This document shows positions 51,138 to 61,119 of a stretch of DNA of 64,000 nucleotides, in pieces. The translations under genes were made by a program, and so were the position numbers. Under the pieces are notes generated by a model. It was given only the letters and a program-made list of their open reading frames with translations. It was not told the DNA's origin and did no database searches. Position 1 is the first letter of the stretch. Each line of letters begins with the position of its first letter. This DNA is from Gynuella sunshinyii YC6258 (GTDB lineage: Bacteria; Pseudomonadota; Gammaproteobacteria; Pseudomonadales; Natronospirillaceae): assembly GCF_000940805.1 (NCBI RefSeq), contig NZ_CP007142.1, forward strand, positions 5,928,593-5,992,592, in the 5' to 3' direction.

Positions 51138-53702
51138 ATGAACAACCACAAAATGTTCAACAGGCGTATACGATTCATACTAAAGAATGATTTTTCAAGA
51201 GCGAATTTTGTCCTTGCCGGTTCTCACTTTACAAACAGGAAAAGACATGTGACTTATTTCTATGGCCTGAGCGAAAAAGCGGACGTTTCCGAAATCGGTT
51301 ACAAAAGTAAGATGTTGTCTGAAATTCACCTGCTGGCTGATCGGACACTCTATGATGATCTGAACATCATTGTGCCGGAAACCCTGGTTCTGAGTGCGGA
51401 TTTTTATCGTGATCAGATCAATGCCCTGATCAAACGACATGCGGCTTTATTCCGCAATCTGACTTCTAACAAGCACCTGTACAAACTCAGTCGCACAATG
51501 AGTGCCGAACTCTCGGAAATTAATTTGGATTGTGACAGCAGACTGCAATTACAGGAATGGCTGACGAGTTTCTCAGAAACATCGACATTTGTGTTACGAA
51601 CGTCTGCGACGTTTGCAAACCATACCGATGCCATTCGCAGTGGTCAGTATGGCAGTTATTTCAGTCTGACCGGAGATCAGGTCTGGCATCATATCAAGCG
51701 CTCCCTGCAGACAATGTGGCGCCCTGAAGTCATCAACTACCGCATGGCGCAGGGTTTGTCTCATATGGATACCGCCATGGCGATCATGATACAGCCGATG
51801 TTGAGAGCGGATGCCTCGGGCATTGCTTTTTCCATCAACCCACTCAATGGGGAGTTTCACGAGAGCCATGTCCAGCTGATTCTACCGGGCAGAAGCAGAA
51901 CCGATAATCGCCCCATCAGCCATCATGACTGGACTGTCCGGTGGCCAACTGGAACAACGGCTCTGAGTCAGCCATTTTCAACAGCATCTTCTGAGCCGGT
52001 AGCAGAGGTTATCCGTCTATCCGGTCAGACAACGAAGCTGCCCCTGTCCGCCACCGATGTTACTCGTCTTGCCAGTTTTACCAGAACAGTTATGTACGGA
52101 CAAAAACGCCCCTGTAGTGTCGAGTGGATACAGGTAGGCCGGCAGATATATCTGATGCAGACCCGAATGCAGGAAAATCTGCCTGACAAGCTCGACCGGG
52201 CATCAACCATTCATCTGTTCCCGGAGCCATTAACCCCTTTGATCGGTGACTGCGCCAGCAGCGCTTTGAATACGTTGATCAAACAAGCCGGCGAGAGTTC
52301 AGGACTGATCATGGCGGGCGCCCAAGGATGCTGTTATCGAGATGGTTTTATTTATGGCAATCGAACCATTATCGCGCAGCTGGCACTCAACGGCGTAACA
52401 CCTGATACAAGTCTTCCGCCAGACTCGCTGGAAATACCGGAATATTATCGGCAATCAGGGAGTTTATTGAATTTACCGGTGCAAACAGTCAATGATCTGG
52501 ACGCGTTTTTGGCAAAGGTCAGGCTGCTACAGCAACAGGACCTTTCTCAGGCGGAACTCAATCAGTGTCAATATCATCTTGATCAGGTAATGAGTCTTAC
52601 CTGTGAATATTTCGACACCTATATCCGCCGCACTCTGGCAAAACAGTTTTTCAGTCGCCATCTGTATCACGTTCTGGCCTCGGTTGTGTATGAACCGATG
52701 GAAAGCCAACAGCTTTTTCTGGCCCTTATGGGTGCCACTCGTACCAAATCGTCGCGGATCAATCAGTTGATACGAACACTGGTCAAACAAATGCAGGTGA
52801 TGTACTACCATCAGACAGAGCGACTGGACCCAACGGATATCAGCGAGTTAGCCCACTGCCCGGAAGGCTTCAGACAAACGCTACTGCACTGTATTGAGCA
52901 TCACCAGGAAGGTTCCGATTTTTATGATTCCGGTTGGGATGAAAATCCCACCACAGTCTGGACACTGTTGCATGACCTGACCGCCCGCGTATTTGATTTT
53001 GATATTCAAGCGCGATTGGAACGTGACAAACTGGTGGCACTGAAAACCCTGTTTAGCCTGGTACCGACTGACTATCATTTTGCGTTGCAGGGCTTTGTTC
53101 ATTATGCAGAAAGTTTCGCCGCCATCGAGACAGTGGAGAATGTACAAGCCAGCCAGATTGGGCAATTGTTACGCCATACCCTGACGATTCTGGGTCAACG
53201 TTTTGAATTAACAGATCCCCTGGACTTGTTTTTTCTTACCCGGACAGAAATTCAGAATCTGCAACAGTGGAGTCTGCCAGACACGCTGCGCCAGCGGATG
53301 CTACTGCGAAAAACGGAATATCTGACCGACCGCAATTCAGACGATGAAGACTTTTCCGGGTCAGTGCAACAAGCTGTCAATGGGACCTTATGCGGTATTC
53401 CCGCCAGTCCGGGTATTGCCTGCAGTGTTGTGTATCGGGCCAACCGTCTCGAAGATATTGAGCACATGCCCGCCGGAGCCATTCTGGTGATCAAAAGTGC
53501 CCATCCCCGCTGGCTGCCGTTTTTCTATCAAGCCGCCGGGATCATTGCAGAAGCGGGTGATGTGCTGAGTTATTGTGCGGTAACCGCCCGTGAAATCGGC
53601 ATACCTGCGGTGGTGGGGGTCGGGCAAACGGTTTCTCAACTCAGGCATTTTCAGCATGTGGAAATTGATGGACTGTCTGGAACCATTACTCTTATCGACT
53701 GA
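51138..53702 (+). CDS. PEP synthase/PPDK-like protein lacking the catalytic His
   Basis: The protein has 854 residues. The N-terminal ATP-binding domain of PEP synthase/rifampin phosphotransferase type is seen as STFVLRTSATFANHTDAIRS, GQYGSYF, and MIQPMLRADASGIAFSINPL. The C-terminal PEP-utiliser domain ends ARE-IGIPAVVGVG, but the usual SHxA is SYCA (Tyr812), so the phospho-accepting His is missing. A GTG at 51249 has a better ribosome-binding site (AGGA, spacing eight) and may be the real start. Function unknown; perhaps a pseudoenzyme or a different transferase. Confidence 0.75.
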   Translation: MNNHKMFNRRIRFILKNDFSRANFVLAGSHFTNRKRHVTYFYGLSEKADVSEIGYKSKMLSEIHLLADRTLYDDLNIIVPETLVLSADFYRDQINALIKRHAALFRNLTSNKHLYKLSRTMSAELSEINLDCDSRLQLQEWLTSFSETSTFVLRTSATFANHTDAIRSGQYGSYFSLTGDQVWHHIKRSLQTMWRPEVINYRMAQGLSHMDTAMAIMIQPMLRADASGIAFSINPLNGEFHESHVQLILPGRSRTDNRPISHHDWTVRWPTGTTALSQPFSTASSEPVAEVIRLSGQTTKLPLSATDVTRLASFTRTVMYGQKRPCSVEWIQVGRQIYLMQTRMQENLPDKLDRASTIHLFPEPLTPLIGDCASSALNTLIKQAGESSGLIMAGAQGCCYRDGFIYGNRTIIAQLALNGVTPDTSLPPDSLEIPEYYRQSGSLLNLPVQTVNDLDAFLAKVRLLQQQDLSQAELNQCQYHLDQVMSLTCEYFDTYIRRTLAKQFFSRHLYHVLASVVYEPMESQQLFLALMGATRTKSSRINQLIRTLVKQMQVMYYHQTERLDPTDISELAHCPEGFRQTLLHCIEHHQEGSDFYDSGWDENPTTVWTLLHDLTARVFDFDIQARLERDKLVALKTLFSLVPTDYHFALQGFVHYAESFAAIETVENVQASQIGQLLRHTLTILGQRFELTDPLDLFFLTRTEIQNLQQWSLPDTLRQRMLLRKTEYLTDRNSDDEDFSGSVQQAVNGTLCGIPASPGIACSVVYRANRLEDIEHMPAGAILVIKSAHPRWLPFFYQAAGIIAEAGDVLSYCAVTAREIGIPAVVGVGQTVSQLRHFQHVEIDGLSGTITLID

Positions 53703-53758
53703 ATCCGAACTCATGTTCGTCCTGTTCTGTCAGGTCACCTCAGGTGAGCTGTTTTTAT

Positions 53759-53788
53759 GCCCGATGCGTTTTAATCGGGCTTTTTTTT
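53759..53788. terminator. Rho-independent terminator
   Basis: GCCCGATGCGTTTTAATCGGGC is followed by eight Ts. It lies 56 bp after the stop of the PEP-synthase-like gene, between it and the convergent exporter gene. A second palindrome (TCACCTCAGGTGA) is just upstream. Confidence 0.85.
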
Positions 53789-53834
53789 GCAGATCCACGT
53801 CCCAAAAAAGTAAGGTATTTCTGCTGCCATTTTT

Positions 53835-54779
53835 TTAAACCTGTTTCAGAGTCTGCCTGATCCTTAAAAACAGTTTTTCATTACTGAGCATGAGCAGACC
53901 ACACAACAGCAGAATAGCCAGTAATTTTCCATGGTAGTACTGCAGTGTGGGATCAAACAGCTCAAAGATCATGGTCAATAACGGAGACACATTGATAATG
54001 ATGGTAATGTGCAAGGCCGGTGCACGTTGAATCCCTTTCTGTAGCAACCATAGCGGCAGTATGTTTCCGAGTAATACAATCACCGCCAGATATGACCAAA
54101 AGTGATCAGAAGACAGGTACTGACGGTGATCCTGGGGCAACGCGAGTGCCACACATATCAACAGCAGAGGAAAGCGCAACGTCTGTACCTGAACGGCAGA
54201 GAAATCCTGCTGGTGTAAATGCCGGGATAAATAGGTATAGGCAGAAAGACTCATGGCTGTCAGACCAGAGAGTAGCAACAAACAAACACTGAACAGCCAG
54301 ACCGATGCAAATGGATTGTAACGCTTATGTTCCACGGCAAAATATAACAGCAGGCCGGCGGTCATGGTCAATCCCACAATAACGATTCGATAATGACTGC
54401 TGATCTCCCTGCCCTGGTAATATTCATAAGCGGCCCCCATCACCGGCGACAAACCGAATATGATGGCAACCATTAGCGATGGCTCTATCCATTTCAGGCC
54501 GATAAATAATCCCGCCCATGCACCTGCCGTGACAATATTGATCAACAAAATTAATGGCAAATGGACCCGAATATGGGACCAGCGCACGGGTCGGAACAAC
54601 AGTGTTATCAGGACAAATCCACTCCAGGTACCGGAAAACGTCCAGAATAGCAGCACGAATACCGGCAGGTTCTGCAGCAGATGAGAGAGCAGTACATCAA
54701 TGACGGCACCGATAAATGCATAGGCAAATATGTAACCGGAGCCTTGTATACGGTTCTCTGAATCATGAGACAAAGTCAA
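53835..54779 (-). CDS. EamA/DMT family exporter
   Basis: The protein has 314 residues with about ten hydrophobic segments in two EamA-like halves (YIFAYAFIGAVIDVLLSHLL, WAGLFIGLKWIEPSLMVAII; second half LAVIVLLGNILPLWLLQKGI). Family members export amino acids, sugars or metabolites. No ATG is available near the start; TTG at 54779 or 54773 fits, overlapping the end of the ATP-grasp gene, so translation is probably coupled. Likely the exporter for the product of the adjacent ligase and oxidase. Confidence 0.82.
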   Translation of the reverse strand: MTLSHDSENRIQGSGYIFAYAFIGAVIDVLLSHLLQNLPVFVLLFWTFSGTWSGFVLITLLFRPVRWSHIRVHLPLILLINIVTAGAWAGLFIGLKWIEPSLMVAIIFGLSPVMGAAYEYYQGREISSHYRIVIVGLTMTAGLLLYFAVEHKRYNPFASVWLFSVCLLLLSGLTAMSLSAYTYLSRHLHQQDFSAVQVQTLRFPLLLICVALALPQDHRQYLSSDHFWSYLAVIVLLGNILPLWLLQKGIQRAPALHITIIINVSPLLTMIFELFDPTLQYYHGKLLAILLLCGLLMLSNEKLFLRIRQTLKQV

Positions 54780-56043
54780 ACATTCCCCGCTGTTCTAATT
54801 GGCTCAGCCACTGGTAATCATTCTCCACTTTTTCAGGGTCATCATGACACAGAGCAACCCAGCCAGGAGATGTGAATACGTCACGGGTAATGAAAATTCT
54901 GGTTCCTTTTTCGGGTAATTGACAGGCCAGAAAAGTTTCGCGCGCACGAATGTCCGAAATGGCCCTTACAGCTTCCAGGTTTCCGCTTTGATATGCGATC
55001 AGCTCTTTGATTTTCAGTGCTTTTAACGGCTGATAGGACTGGCTCAATGCAGCCATAAATAAATCTGGATCCAGATAGCACTGCACCAGTGCGTCGATCT
55101 GGGTTTGTGCCAGTGCATCCCCGGACAAAATAGGAAAACCGGCACCATGAATACGGGCACCGGTTTCAATCAATACCCAGCCGCGAGCCGTCAGAAACAA
55201 TTCGCTATGGCCAGCACCATAGTGAATTCCAAGAGCATCGAGGCATTTAAAAACATAGTCTTGCAACTCCGCTAACTGCGCGTCCGGCAAACTGATCAGT
55301 TCGGTATATTCACAGACAGCCGAGCCGCCATTGTGCTGACCTTTACCCATTTTCCAGATTGCACATAACCGGTGATGTCCACACATACTGACAGTATCGA
55401 CCACATATTCGTCACCCACGATAAACGGTTGCAACAGCGCTTCCGAATTACGCAGGTTCAACTGGTTATCCACTCCAAATAACGTGGCAAAAGCGTGTCT
55501 CAGTTGATCCATATCGGCACATACGAACACGCCGTCGGTACCAGAGCTTTCTACTGGTTTCAGTACTACCCGGCCGGAGTACTCCAACAATTCCGGTCCA
55601 TATTGTTCTATCTCTGTAATACTGCTAACGCATTTTGAAGGAATGTGTTTCAGACCTGCATGCTTCAATTGCGCCTGCATGGCCAGCTTGTTTCGCCGTG
55701 TCTGGCTGCTGGAAAAGTCATTACCTGGTAATTTGAGTTTCATCGCCAGCAGGTCTGTAAGTATCGTGCCGGTTTCACAACCGGTCACGACTGCGGTGAT
55801 AGACAATTCCTCCAGATGATGCCAGAACCCGGGCGTGTTACTGTAAGTCAATTGCTCGACAAAATCGTCTGGCCGATAAGAATGTAATAGTTTCTCCGGC
55901 AGATTATTCCGGCTCTGAATATGAACACACGAGCAACCGGCATTCTGAAATGCGGGGGCAATATCGATACCGGATGAATAAGCATCGACAATTGCAACGG
56001 TGTGGTTGCGTGGCGAGGGTGATCCGGAGGTATTGGTTTTCAT
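54763..56043 (-). CDS. ATP-grasp ligase (carboxylate-amine type)
   Basis: The protein has 426 residues from the ATG at 56043. The ATP-grasp lid and binding strands are visible (GRVVLKPVESSGTDGVFVCA; GDEYVVDTVSMCGHHRLCAI), as is the metal-binding end VLIETGARIHGAGFP. The family joins a carboxylate to an amine, often making dipeptides or amino-acid conjugates. It lies between an HDO-type oxidase (80 bp upstream) and an overlapping exporter gene. Confidence 0.82.
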   Translation of the reverse strand: MKTNTSGSPSPRNHTVAIVDAYSSGIDIAPAFQNAGCSCVHIQSRNNLPEKLLHSYRPDDFVEQLTYSNTPGFWHHLEELSITAVVTGCETGTILTDLLAMKLKLPGNDFSSSQTRRNKLAMQAQLKHAGLKHIPSKCVSSITEIEQYGPELLEYSGRVVLKPVESSGTDGVFVCADMDQLRHAFATLFGVDNQLNLRNSEALLQPFIVGDEYVVDTVSMCGHHRLCAIWKMGKGQHNGGSAVCEYTELISLPDAQLAELQDYVFKCLDALGIHYGAGHSELFLTARGWVLIETGARIHGAGFPILSGDALAQTQIDALVQCYLDPDLFMAALSQSYQPLKALKIKELIAYQSGNLEAVRAISDIRARETFLACQLPEKGTRIFITRDVFTSPGWVALCHDDPEKVENDYQWLSQLEQRGMFDFVS

Positions 56044-56123
56044 GATCAAGATATCTGCCAGAGAGGGTTACAATAACAGGGGCAATACTGATGTTCACAG
56101 TTTGCCGCCATACTTCGGTATTT

Positions 56124-56822
56124 TTATGCTATTTTCAGCTCAGCGGGAATGGTAAAGCCAGTTGGCGGAGCACAAAAATCAAATGCACCATAGACTTCAT
56201 CCAGCAATACAGCCATCCCCCGCTCATCTATCCGCACACCTTCCAGCACATCATTCAGATCCGTTTCTGGTAATGCAGCTACGGCTTCATACAAAGTCGT
56301 CACATGCTGTTCATCCACTTCAATATGCACGTCGAAAAAAGTGGTTTTGAGATCAGGGAAAAATCGTTTGGATGCTACCCTGACTGCATCATAAGTAATC
56401 GGTGTCATACCCGTGTTGACCAGCATATAACCCAATGCCATTGGAAGATTACGGGAAGTTGAAATGTTATAGGCAAGACTGACAGCCAGTTTGATTCCCG
56501 TTTTTTTCGGGTATTCCAGGAACGCATTTTTATCCAACCCCACTTTCTGTATCAGCTCCAGATAATGCATGAAGTGAGCGTGCTGCATATCACCATTAAC
56601 CAGTTCATCATCCAGGTTTTCCTGCAACGCCCGTTTAACAACCGGATTTTCGGTGACAGCCAGCATGTTTTGAATGATATCAGGAAACGAACGGCTCTCT
56701 CTAACGACACACATGATCCAGCGTAAGACCTGTTGTTCATTTAGATGGCCCGCATACGCGGATTGAATAAACAGGTGGTTTCGAATGCTGTCAAGCGTCT
56801 TTTCCACTTGTTGTTTTATCAT
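56124..56822 (-). CDS. Heme-oxygenase-like di-iron oxidase (HDO, TenA/PqqC fold)
   Basis: The protein has 232 residues and is all helical. Candidate metal ligands are E42, E73 (LQENLDDELVNGDMQHAHF) with H81/H83, and D164, H166, D170, H173 in FFDVHIEVDEQH, which fits the H-x3-D-x2-H motif of HDOs. HDOs carry out oxygen-dependent cleavage or N-oxygenation of amino acids in natural-product pathways (BesC, UndA, SznF are examples). First gene of a likely operon with the ATP-grasp ligase and exporter. Confidence 0.8.
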   Translation of the reverse strand: MIKQQVEKTLDSIRNHLFIQSAYAGHLNEQQVLRWIMCVVRESRSFPDIIQNMLAVTENPVVKRALQENLDDELVNGDMQHAHFMHYLELIQKVGLDKNAFLEYPKKTGIKLAVSLAYNISTSRNLPMALGYMLVNTGMTPITYDAVRVASKRFFPDLKTTFFDVHIEVDEQHVTTLYEAVAALPETDLNDVLEGVRIDERGMAVLLDEVYGAFDFCAPPTGFTIPAELKIA

Positions 56823-57138
56823 TTTTGTTCTCTCCGTTATCAGACCGGGGATAACGCTGAAGATGCATTCGTTGACGATAAATTCCTTCCGGCAGGCTTC
56901 GAAACCCTCTGCATTTTCAGGGGATCCTATAGATTTGGGAAGGATTGCTGAAGGCCCGAATGACTGCCATGGTAGGAGCTATGAATAGTCTGAAATATCA
57001 TACATTTGGATGAAATTTGAACATGAGACGGAGGAAAAAATTCGCCAGCCATCCCTGCGACACAAGCACATAAAACAGAATCACAGTGGTTATCTTCCTG
57101 ACCAAGGCTAATTACCACTTCCGTCTAAAATCACTCAC

Positions 57139-57170
57139 AAAAAAAAGGCTCTGTCACAGAGCCTTTTTTT
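57139..57170. terminator. Rho-independent terminator (bidirectional)
   Basis: AAGGCTCTGTCACAGAGCC forms a perfect stem between an A-tract and a T-tract, so it can act in both directions. It lies 17 bp after the stop of the pectate lyase gene. Confidence 0.9.
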
Positions 57171-57186
57171 GCCATGAACAGAATGA

Positions 57187-58950
57187 TTATTCTGCTTCAA
57201 ATGCACCAATATCCGGTGCCGATCCGCTGTAAGGCAGGCCCACGTCAACACCTGCATTCACCAGATCACTTCCCCGTACCAAATGGAAATAGCTGACATC
57301 CGGCAGACTGCCATCGGCTTTTCGCGGTGCCAGCAGCTGATCGATATTCAGACTCTGGAAATCCGATGAACTGGTAGACACACCACTCTGCCAACTGTTA
57401 TTGGAAATATTCGTTGAGCTGGCTTTCAGGCTGTCGCTACCATCACCGTCATAGGAAATAGTGTTTTTAATGGTCAGGCTCTGCGCAATATTGGTGCTGC
57501 CGAAATTGATGTTACGACCATTCTGATGAGCAATGGCATTGTAAATGGTAATGCTACCACGGTTACTGTTGTGATCATAACCATCCACTATGTTGCCAGC
57601 GGCGATGGTGTTGATAAACACGGCATTGTGCTTAAGTGCTTTATCATCGCTGCCGCCGGTTTTAAAACCGTTACCATCACCACTGCCTTTGGTTCCATTT
57701 TTCATATAACCATTACGGATAGCCCAGGTATTTTCATAAGTAGTGGTAATATTGTTGGCACCCCGGAGGTAACCGTCAAAACCATCATCCAGATTATTCC
57801 ACGCCCGACAGCCATAAAACTTGTTGCCGGTGCCAACGTCCAGCTTGGCGGCAAAACCATCGGCATTTTCGAGAGATGAATCAGCATTGTAATAAGAGTC
57901 CACGTTTTTAATCAGATTGTTGCTGGCGCCGTTACCCAACTGGAGCCCGGTATCTGCATTTTCATAGAACGTCGAGAATTCAACAATGTTGTTGGAACCA
58001 CTGATGAACATGCCGTTATCACCCGCTTTTCTGACATCGATACCGTAGACGTGCCAGTAATTACCACTGAGTTTGAAGCCTCGGTTGCTGGAACTTTCCG
58101 ACATACTGGAAAAATCAAACAACGGGCGACCATTATCTGTCGGATAATTGCTGAAGGTGATTTTTTTGGACGAACTGCCGTTGTTTTTCAACTCAATGGT
58201 ACTGCTGAAATAATATGTACCGGCGCGGACATAAATGACATCTCCCGGCGCAGCAGAAGAAATGGCAGACAGAATTTCTGCTGCTGTATCCACCACGATT
58301 CCGTTTGGATCAGTTGTACCGCCACCGCTGGAAGAAGCCACCGGAGTAGCACTGAAGGCGTTGGAATTGCTGTAGGTTCCATCGCTCTGAAGGTATTTGA
58401 TCCAGAACCAGTAAGTGGTGCCATTACTCAATCCGGTAGCGGTATAACTGTGTACATCCGATCGAAGAGAGGCCAGCCGGACTCTGCCTGATGGATCTGA
58501 ATCGGTATCGTAATAAACCTGGTAGGTAGAGTCAGTACCGGCATCACTCCAGCTTAATGAAACGGAGCCATCCCCAGCCTGACCACTCAGACTTACCGCG
58601 CTGGTGTCGCCGCTATCGGAGGAGCCACCACCCGATGAACCATCAGAGGGAATCGAACATTCTTTCACTGACTTACTGGGAATCGGATCACTGCCGAAGG
58701 TAGCCACTGTACAGGAAAAGGTACCATTCAATACCTTATATACAAATTCTCCAGCAGCCCCAAACGCCACATTGGTGGCCTGGCTAACCGAGCAGGTTTC
58801 ACCGATTTTACAGATAGTCGTATAACCATCCGGTCGATTGGCTGCCGCCTGGGAGTGAGAAGCAATTGTTGTGGCAGTCAGAAGAGCAAAGCTGAGACAG
58901 CCATGCCTAATGATACTACTACTACGATGATGTTGAGTTTTCATAACCAT
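57187..58950 (-). CDS. Secreted pectate lyase, family PL9
   Basis: The protein has 587 residues. A signal peptide (about 1-36) is followed by a small Cys-containing domain (about 41-98), a Ser/Gly linker and an FN3-like domain (about 115-205). Then comes a parallel beta-helix catalytic domain (about 215-587). ENADGFAAKLDVGTGNKFYG contains the Lys expected to be the PL9 base, and the end GSAPDIGAFEAE is typical. It would cleave polygalacturonate by beta-elimination outside the cell. Confidence 0.9.
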   Translation of the reverse strand: MVMKTQHHRSSSIIRHGCLSFALLTATTIASHSQAAANRPDGYTTICKIGETCSVSQATNVAFGAAGEFVYKVLNGTFSCTVATFGSDPIPSKSVKECSIPSDGSSGGGSSDSGDTSAVSLSGQAGDGSVSLSWSDAGTDSTYQVYYDTDSDPSGRVRLASLRSDVHSYTATGLSNGTTYWFWIKYLQSDGTYSNSNAFSATPVASSSGGGTTDPNGIVVDTAAEILSAISSAAPGDVIYVRAGTYYFSSTIELKNNGSSSKKITFSNYPTDNGRPLFDFSSMSESSSNRGFKLSGNYWHVYGIDVRKAGDNGMFISGSNNIVEFSTFYENADTGLQLGNGASNNLIKNVDSYYNADSSLENADGFAAKLDVGTGNKFYGCRAWNNLDDGFDGYLRGANNITTTYENTWAIRNGYMKNGTKGSGDGNGFKTGGSDDKALKHNAVFINTIAAGNIVDGYDHNSNRGSITIYNAIAHQNGRNINFGSTNIAQSLTIKNTISYDGDGSDSLKASSTNISNNSWQSGVSTSSSDFQSLNIDQLLAPRKADGSLPDVSYFHLVRGSDLVNAGVDVGLPYSGSAPDIGAFEAE

Positions 58951-59751
58951 GTGATCTCTGAGAGTGGGTTTAATTTACGGAATCTCTAAAAAATGGCCTA
59001 TTTTTGCGCAAGACGTGTCAGCTCCAGCTGAAGGCGTCACACTCTCAAAACCTCATTTACACCAGTAAACTACGGTTTTCCGAGCGGTGCTTTCTGGCCC
59101 GTATCAAAACTATTCCTATTTTTCAGTGGCTCTTTAAGTCATCCTTCCTGCCGGATGAATCAAAAATCCGACACATTTTTAACGCGGGGTAGTCCTTGTG
59201 AACAAACCTGTTCGATTCTGTATAAGAGCACTTGTTGTTCACACCCGAAATTGATTGCATAACCCTTTAATATCTGGAGGAGCGTGTAAAATTCCAGAAC
59301 TTTAAAGGACATCGTGAACTTGAGGTTCATGATGATGCATCCATGCTTTAGTGATAATCCGGCATAATGAGATACAGGATTAATCCATAACTTCGTCTAC
59401 CTACTGATCGCCGTTATTTTGATTTTTAGAGGTAAAAATAACTTTTATATATAGCTCTAAAAATTTAGTCCGGATAATCATAGAAGTGAATGCAGAATAT
59501 ACTGACTATTAAAAACGATTGACGATCTGATTCACATTTCAAAAAAACAAAACCAATCCAGATTGATTTTTTCAATGAGTTACATAGAAATCGCGGAACT
59601 ATTTATCACACGTCGTGCCATTATTATGTTTATTATAAAAAGCCAACAAAGACGCTATTGATATTGAACAGCATCAATAATTTTAAAAAAATTAAAACGA
59701 AACTTGATTACTGTGAATGAATTTTAGCATGACAATTCATAAATAAGGTAT
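58951..59751. other. Long gene-free region
   Basis: About 800 bp has no protein-like ORF on either strand; from about 59400 it is AT-rich. It must hold the promoter of the pectate lyase gene (right to left) and the 3' end of the regulator gene. I see no clear RNA gene. Confidence 0.6.
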
Positions 59752-61119
59752 TTATCTGTGATAGTTATTGCTATCTATACCATACTTTTTTACCAGTCGT
59801 CCGAATGTGCGCCTTTCTTTTCCAGCCATCCTGGCAGCTTTGGCAATATTCCCACCGGCCACCCGTAATGCCTGATCAATATAATTGCGCTCAAACAGTT
59901 CTACGGCCTGATCTTTTGCTGCACTGAACAACTGCAAGGTTTCGGATCCATTTGGTTCAGATGCTAATTTTTCATTTTTTTTGGAACAGACTTCTGATTC
60001 ATGTTTCATATATTTTGAAACAAAAATCTCTGGCTCGCCTTTGGGGTGGGTTACACGAATTTCCTCGGTAGGACTCAACAGAAAAACCCGGTGTATATAG
60101 TTTTCCAGCTCGCGGATATTGCCTGGCCAGTCATAATCCATCATCCAGGAAATTGTATCAGCATGAAGGTATTTTTCCGGTTTTTGATATTGCCGGCTGA
60201 ATTGATTCATAAAGTATTCCGCCAGCAATGGAATATCCTCTGTGCGTTCACTCAAGGTGGGCAGATTCAATCCGAGAATATCCAGACGAAACAACAGATC
60301 GTCACGAAAACGCCCCTGATGCACCCATTCTTCCAGAGGCCGGTTACTGGCAGCAATCAGCCGCACATCGGCCTGACGGATTTTCTCTGAACCTAAGGGC
60401 CTGAATTCACGATCCTGCATAAAACGTAATAATGATACTTGCGACTTGAGACTCAGACTGTCAATTTCATCGAAAAACAAGGTACCACCCTGGGCCTGTT
60501 CTACCAGCCCCAGGCGCTTTTGTTTGGCATCGGTAAATGCTCCCCGTTCATGACCATATAACTCGGCAATAAACAGGTCATCATTGTAAGCACCGCAATT
60601 GACGGCAATAAATGGTTTATTTTGCCTGGGGCTCAAATAATGTATGGCTCTGGCCGCCACTTCTTTGCCAGTGCCGGTTTTGCCTTTTAACAATACCGGG
60701 GCATCGTATTCTGCCATCTGATGAATGAGTTGTACCAATTGGAGAAATACCTCGGACCGGCCGATCAACGACAGTCCGGGAATTGGAGACTGTAGGCTGG
60801 ATTCATAACCGCTGTCGCGCAGCCACTGGCGAATACAGTTGGCCAGGATAATAGGATCCGTTGGATATTCGATAGTGGTGGCACCGGGAATTTGCCGTCG
60901 GGACTGACAAAATGCGACATGAAATAAATAATGATCATCAAGAGCATGAATGTCCGGTAATCGCCCCTGCTGATCTTCAACAATCAGATTCGGGATGGTA
61001 TCGGCTATCGGACGATCACTCTGGATGACATCGATATCCAAACGCGTAAGTGCATCGAGGATAATTTGCTGTTCTGCTGTAAAAAATAATCTGACAAGTC
61101 GCACCAACTTCTGAGTCAT
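59752..61119 (-). CDS. NtrC-type enhancer-binding protein with GAFTDA loop
   Basis: The protein has 455 residues. A divergent N-terminal domain (1-112) without a clear phospho-acceptor precedes the AAA+ domain (Walker A GKTGTGKE at 146-153, Walker B GGTLFFDEID) and a Fis-type C-terminal HTH (GGNIAKAARMAGKERRTFGR). The sigma-54 contact loop reads GAFTDA (193-198) instead of GAFTGA. It could control the sigma-54 promoters of the T6SS in this window, but the changed loop leaves the sigma partner in doubt. It resembles the VpsR type of regulator. Confidence 0.88.
   Translation of the reverse strand: MTQKLVRLVRLFFTAEQQIILDALTRLDIDVIQSDRPIADTIPNLIVEDQQGRLPDIHALDDHYLFHVAFCQSRRQIPGATTIEYPTDPIILANCIRQWLRDSGYESSLQSPIPGLSLIGRSEVFLQLVQLIHQMAEYDAPVLLKGKTGTGKEVAARAIHYLSPRQNKPFIAVNCGAYNDDLFIAELYGHERGAFTDAKQKRLGLVEQAQGGTLFFDEIDSLSLKSQVSLLRFMQDREFRPLGSEKIRQADVRLIAASNRPLEEWVHQGRFRDDLLFRLDILGLNLPTLSERTEDIPLLAEYFMNQFSRQYQKPEKYLHADTISWMMDYDWPGNIRELENYIHRVFLLSPTEEIRVTHPKGEPEIFVSKYMKHESEVCSKKNEKLASEPNGSETLQLFSAAKDQAVELFERNYIDQALRVAGGNIAKAARMAGKERRTFGRLVKKYGIDSNNYHR

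Noticed and set aside
58968-59060. Sigma-54 promoter before the pectate lyase gene
   Set aside because: The two candidate matches I examined have wrong spacing between the -24 and -12 elements.
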